This document shows positions 60,492-64,000 of a stretch of DNA of 64,000 nucleotides, piece by piece. Position 1 is the first letter of the stretch, and the number at the start of each line of letters is the position of its first letter. The stretch is taken from positions 3,038,001 through 3,102,000 of the forward strand of contig NZ_CP066129.1 in NCBI RefSeq assembly GCF_019242955.1. The letters are read 5' to 3'. Position numbers and translations under genes: made by a program. A model generated the notes under the pieces. That model saw only the letters and a program-made list of their open reading frames with translations, did no database searches and was not told the DNA's origin. Source of the stretch: Morganella morganii. GTDB taxonomy: Bacteria; Pseudomonadota; Gammaproteobacteria; Enterobacterales; Enterobacteriaceae.

Positions 60492-61340
60492 TTATTTTGC
60501 CAGCGGCGCAAATAACCAGCGCAACCACCAGCGGGCTTTCCAGCCGGGGTTTTTCTCACGGACCACCGGTGATTGACGGCAGACAGAACGCATAATTTTC
60601 CATTCGAAATCAAGGAATAACCGGGAGTGTCCGGCTTCTGCACCGTATGTGCAGACTTCCTCATGCTTGCGCTTATCAACCGGCGTGTTGTATTCCAGAC
60701 TTCTGTCCAGAGTATGGTAGGACTTCTGACGATCCACAATCCGCTCCCTGGCATACACCGATTTCGGCAGATAACGCTGGCGGGACCCGTGGTATTTCTG
60801 CAATTTCACAAAACGGTAATCTTCTGCGCCGTAATGGCCGCAAAATTCTTCATCATAACCGTAAAAGCGGAAAAAACGGGCACGGGACATAAAGAACAGA
60901 TTGGAATGCCCTTTGCGGATATTGTCCTGCTCGTCCAGGCGGTAGAGTTTATAGAATGTCCGCCCGGGATTCGCCGCATTAATCAGATAAGTAAAAGTAG
61001 ATACCGGCAGGACATGATCCAGATCGGTCATCAGAATTTTATCTGACGCCGCATATGTCACTCCCAGATTACGGGAACCGCCCTGATTCCACGGAATATC
61101 GGTCGTGATCCGTAACCACGTCAGATTTAAATTAAACTCAGGAATTTCATATTCGAGTGGGGAGCAATCATCAACAATCACGAACTGAACATAATCCAGC
61201 ACAGATGCCGGCATAGTCTCATATTCACGAAGTAAATTGACGACTTCAGAGATATCTTGCTGATTACAATAGAAATGAGTGATGTAAGTAAGTTTTATAT
61301 GTTGCTTATCCGCAACTTTTCGGAAGAATTCGCGTGACAT
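60492..61340 (-). CDS. GT-A type glycosyltransferase
   Basis: 282 residues. Sequence shows a GT2-like fold: FVIVDDCSPLEYEIPE near residue 53, a sugar-donor loop WNQGGSRNLGVTYAASDKILMTDLDHVLP (the DLD as the metal-binding DxD, near 107), and GAEDYRFVKLQ in the acceptor region near 171. The C-terminus is basic and Trp-rich (WKARWWLRWLF), possibly membrane-associated. It stands alone, so it may decorate lipopolysaccharide or another surface glycan. Confidence 0.8.
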   Translation of the reverse strand: MSREFFRKVADKQHIKLTYITHFYCNQQDISEVVNLLREYETMPASVLDYVQFVIVDDCSPLEYEIPEFNLNLTWLRITTDIPWNQGGSRNLGVTYAASDKILMTDLDHVLPVSTFTYLINAANPGRTFYKLYRLDEQDNIRKGHSNLFFMSRARFFRFYGYDEEFCGHYGAEDYRFVKLQKYHGSRQRYLPKSVYARERIVDRQKSYHTLDRSLEYNTPVDKRKHEEVCTYGAEAGHSRLFLDFEWKIMRSVCRQSPVVREKNPGWKARWWLRWLFAPLAK

Positions 61341-61457
61341 AATACCTGTAACCCTGCTAGCACAAATGACCGACCGGCAATTAGCAACCAGTGCGATGTT
61401 AATTGCCGGCTATTCTCACATACAGGGGGTACACTGTCACTACTCAGCAGACAGAAA

Positions 61458-61676
61458 CTATTCCTTACCGAAAAAGTAATCCACCGGAACATGGAACATA
61501 TCAGCCAGATACATCAGATAATGTATACTAATGCGACTGGTTCCCCGTTCATAACGGTTAAACTGCTGCTGTGTTATTCCCATATCTTCCGCTAAACGAA
61601 CAACACTTAACCCTAAGTATTTTCGCTTTTCTTTAATACGACTTCCTACACAGGAATATATAGATTCCGTCTCCAT
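61458..61676 (-). CDS. XRE-family regulator, MrpJ-like
   Basis: 72 residues from ATG 61674-61676, which has a perfect AGGAG site 7 bp upstream. The HTH reads VGSRIKEKRKYLGLSVVRLAEDMGITQQQFNRYERGTSRISIHYLMYLADMFHVPVDYFF, the layout of MrpJ-type proteins that switch between fimbriae and swarming in Proteus. No fimbrial genes adjoin it, so it would be an orphan paralogue. The glycosyltransferase gene follows on the same strand at about 120 bp. Confidence 0.8.
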   Translation of the reverse strand: METESIYSCVGSRIKEKRKYLGLSVVRLAEDMGITQQQFNRYERGTSRISIHYLMYLADMFHVPVDYFFGKE

Positions 61677-62115
61677 AAGATTCTCCTTCACTTATATTGA
61701 CCACGTAATAACAAAAAAATCCATTTTTAAAAGCTTGCCATTCACATGCTAATCTGCGGCTAAATAAAAACATAACCACATGAAAAACAAAAATATAAAA
61801 ATATAAAAATTATGCGAAAAAGGCATCTTTTATTTCGAGATCAGGATTTAACCTTATAGGCACATTGTTTGCAATATCAATAATCCTATTTGATGTAATA
61901 ATACCTATCCGATCACACTTAATATAACAAACAGTCTTAATACGATTATAAAATTTCGCTGAAAAAACAGACTGTTTAATATTTATTAATCATATATCCT
62001 GATATTTAATAGAAATAATTTCGTAAGAATACTTAAGATATATTTACATTTATACCTTATCACTCGCTTAAGAAATGCCGCTCCGGGTTATGTGTTAGTT
62101 ACATCACAGAAAAAA
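61677..62115. other. AT-rich spacer upstream of the MrpJ-like gene and mtnK
   Basis: About 440 bp of very AT-rich divergent spacer. No gene seen. Base composition and the adjacent regulator suggest a region open to H-NS binding; this is inference. Confidence 0.45.
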
Positions 62116-62146
62116 TACATATGTATAGCTATAATTTACATATGTA
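62116..62146 (+). promoter_or_regulatory. Paired TACATATGTA palindromes upstream of mtnK
   Basis: The 10-bp palindrome TACATATGTA occurs at 62116-62125 and 62137-62146, centres 21 bp apart (two helical turns), 30 bp before mtnK. This geometry suggests an operator for a dimeric regulator; the protein is unknown. Confidence 0.5.
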
Positions 62147-62176
62147 GCCACTTATCTCTGTTTCTGAGGTTATCTT

Positions 62177-63442
62177 ATGATGCAACAATCCCCTGCCGGA
62201 TATACCCCGCAAACCTGTGACACACTTCCTGCTTACCTGTCCTCACATTTACCCGGTGAACTGCTGCCCGGAGGCGTGCCGGAATCCTGGCAGATTGAGG
62301 AAATCGGTGACGGTAATCTCAATCTGGTATTTATTGTCAGAGGCAGTGAGAGAGCCCTGGTGGTGAAACAATCCCTGCCGTACGTCCGTGCAGCCGGTGA
62401 ATCCTGGAAACTCTCTTTGCAGCGCAATTATTTCGAATATCATGCGCTGTCACAGGAAAAGCGTTTCGCGCCGGACTGTGTACCGGACGTCTATTTCTAT
62501 GATGAAAGCATGGCACTGTTTGCGATGGAATATCTCGCTGACCATATCATTCTGCGCAAGGCGCTGATTGCCGGTGAATATGTTCCTCAGCTGGCAGAAA
62601 AAATTGGTCTGTTTATGGCACGGACACTGTTTCATACCTCAGATATCGGTATGGCGGCACAGGAAAAGAAAGCACTGACCGCCCAGTTCTCCGCCAACCA
62701 TGAATTATGCAAAATCACCGAAGACCTGATTTTTACCGAGCCTTATTTTCCGGCACCGCGTAATAATCACACCTCCCCCCAGCTCGATCGTGATGCAAAA
62801 GCCGTGATGCTGGACAGGGAAATGGTGCAGGTCGCGATGCGCTATAAATACAAGTTTATGACTCAGGCGCAGGCACTGCTGCACGGGGACTTACATTCGG
62901 GTTCTGTCATGGTCGGTACTGATTCTGTTCAGGTCATTGATCCTGAATTCAGCTTTATGGGGCCGATGGCCTTTGATACCGGCAACTATACCGGCAACTT
63001 ATATATGGCCTGGTTCTCTCAGCCCGGACACCGGGAAACCGAAGAGGAAACCACACGCTATCAGCAATGGCTGTTATCACAGATAAGACAGACCCGAGCT
63101 GTCTTTGAGGCGGAGTTCCGTCGCCTGTGGACAGAAAAATCACAGGGCGATGCCTGGCCGCGCGAGCTGTATCAGGACGGCATGTTTGATGACAAATTCC
63201 TGAAAGCCGCACAGGACAGTTTCTTCGCAGAGCTGTTTCAGGACACCCTGGTCAACGCCGGGCTGGAGATCAACCGCCGCCTGCTCGGGTTTGCCGGTGT
63301 CGCTGATTTCAAAACCATTGCTGATGTGGATAAACGCGCGGCACTTGAGCGCAGAGCACTGAAACTGGCACGGGAGCTGATTGTTAACGCCCGCCATTAC
63401 CACAGTTTTGAGGATGTTGAAGCCTTTCTTGCTTACTGTTAA
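62177..63442 (+). CDS. mtnK: S-methyl-5-thioribose kinase
   Basis: Phosphorylates methylthioribose in the methionine salvage pathway. 421 residues. The APH-like kinase motifs are visible: the nucleotide loop IGDGNLNLVFIV near 43, LVVKQSLP with the conserved Lys near 64, the catalytic loop LLHGDLHSGSVMV at 234-246, and DPEFSFMGPMAFDTG with the metal-binding acidic pair near 254. mtnA follows by 24 bp, forming an operon. Confidence 0.95.
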   Translation: MMQQSPAGYTPQTCDTLPAYLSSHLPGELLPGGVPESWQIEEIGDGNLNLVFIVRGSERALVVKQSLPYVRAAGESWKLSLQRNYFEYHALSQEKRFAPDCVPDVYFYDESMALFAMEYLADHIILRKALIAGEYVPQLAEKIGLFMARTLFHTSDIGMAAQEKKALTAQFSANHELCKITEDLIFTEPYFPAPRNNHTSPQLDRDAKAVMLDREMVQVAMRYKYKFMTQAQALLHGDLHSGSVMVGTDSVQVIDPEFSFMGPMAFDTGNYTGNLYMAWFSQPGHRETEEETTRYQQWLLSQIRQTRAVFEAEFRRLWTEKSQGDAWPRELYQDGMFDDKFLKAAQDSFFAELFQDTLVNAGLEINRRLLGFAGVADFKTIADVDKRAALERRALKLARELIVNARHYHSFEDVEAFLAYC

Positions 63443-63466
63443 GCATCACCTGCACACGAGGTTATA

Positions 63467-64000
63467 ATGAAAATTCACGGGAAACATTACCGTTCCGTCT
63501 GGCTGGCAGACAATGACATTCACGTCTGTATTTTTGATCAGACAAAACTGCCGTTTGAAGTCAGTATCATCACACTGACAACGATGGAGGAAGCCGCAAC
63601 CGCCATCAAAGATATGTGGGTACGCGGCGCGCCGCTGATTGGCGCCGTGGCCGCTTACGGTGTGGCACTGGCGATGCACCGCGACAGCAGTGATGCCGCC
63701 CTGCAAAAATCATATGACGTGCTGGTTGCCACCCGTCCGACCGCAATTAACCTGAAATGGGCACTGGACAGAATCTGCGGTGCACTGACACCACTGCCGG
63801 CAGCAGAACGCCGTGATGCCGCTTACCGCATTGCCGCCGAAATTGCAGATGAAGATGCGGAAATCTGCCACCGCATCGGCGAACACGGACTGACTGTCAT
63901 CCGTGACATTGCCGCCCGCAAGAAACCGGGCGAACCGGTCAATATCCTGACCCATTGTAATGCAGGCTGGCTGGCCACCGTTGACTGGGGCACTGCACTG
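63467..64000 (+). CDS. mtnA: Methylthioribose-1-phosphate isomerase (cut by window end)
   Basis: Isomerises methylthioribose 1-phosphate to methylthioribulose 1-phosphate, the step after MtnK. The first 178 codons are present, starting [17 protein letters not shown], with the family signatures [21 protein letters not shown] near 45, [14 protein letters not shown] near 87, and [19 protein letters not shown] near 160 (catalytic Cys in HCNAG). The gene continues past the window. Confidence 0.95.
   Translation, partial: MKIHGKHYRSVWLADNDIHVCIFDQTKLPFEVSIITLTTMEEAATAIKDMWVRGAPLIGAVAAYGVALAMHRDSSDAALQKSYDVLVATRPTAINLKWALDRICGALTPLPAAERRDAAYRIAAEIADEDAEICHRIGEHGLTVIRDIAARKKPGEPVNILTHCNAGWLATVDWGTAL

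Noticed and set aside
61295-61492. 65-codon ORF overlapping the glycosyltransferase and MrpJ-like genes
   Set aside because: Overlaps both better-supported genes and has no recognisable features.

Overview
The window is about 51% GC, gene-dense chromosomal DNA from the Enterobacterales. Gene content and order point to Morganellaceae, most likely Morganella; this assignment is inference from protein similarity I recall, not from a search. The first 17 kb keep the E. coli order: ftsI-ftsL-rsmH-mraZ, cra, ilvHI, leuO, leuLABCD, sgrS/sgrR. The local differences are a long-chain acyl-CoA ligase gene between ilvI and leuO, no setA, and mutH directly after sgrR.

Layout. 1-1.9 kb: start of the cell division and cell wall cluster, with the MraZ operator and promoter. 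2.5-14.7 kb: branched-chain amino acid block (Cra, acetolactate synthase III, LeuO, leucine leader/attenuator and leuABCD). 14.7-17.8 kb: glucose-phosphate stress regulator SgrR, a short SgrS RNA, and MutH. 17.9-30.9 kb: mixed accessory and metabolic genes (Agp phosphatase, an immunity-like lipoprotein, FabV, GNAT, YbaK-like, MocR-type regulator, an exported lactate oxidase-like flavoenzyme with YceI, pirin, Fic, LysR, acetoin reductase). 31.1-32.2 kb: AT-rich amidase effector and immunity pair. 32.2-40.3 kb: speAB, metK, sulfur transport pair with its ArsR-type regulator, sprT, and mgtE behind an M-box riboswitch. 40.4-43.8 kb: hcp-hcr nitrosative stress operon with NsrR and FNR sites. 43.9-45.4 kb: second amidase effector with two immunity-like genes. 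45.5-50.5 kb: Fur-controlled siderophore receptor and binding protein, and an alanine/sodium symporter. 50.7-59.6 kb: clcA, tehB, an Ntn-hydrolase, emrAB, an unknown anchored protein, yceI and cytochrome b561. 59.8-61.7 kb: twin 25-residue peptide genes, a glycosyltransferase and an MrpJ-like regulator. 62.2-64 kb: methionine salvage genes mtnK and mtnA (cut by the window end).

Most unusual features. (1) A 140-bp repeat occurs three times, always in the same orientation, always between convergent genes, and each time flanked by an exact 19-22 bp duplication of a rho-independent terminator hairpin. The intact terminator of a neighbouring paralogous gene shows what an uninterrupted site looks like. 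(2) Two homologous zinc-amidase effectors lie 12.8 kb apart, each followed by secreted immunity-like genes; an orphan lipoprotein relative lies further upstream. (3) The Fic gene is bracketed by four 29-bp palindromes. (4) leuO and one immunity gene are each out of frame by one base at a poly-A run.
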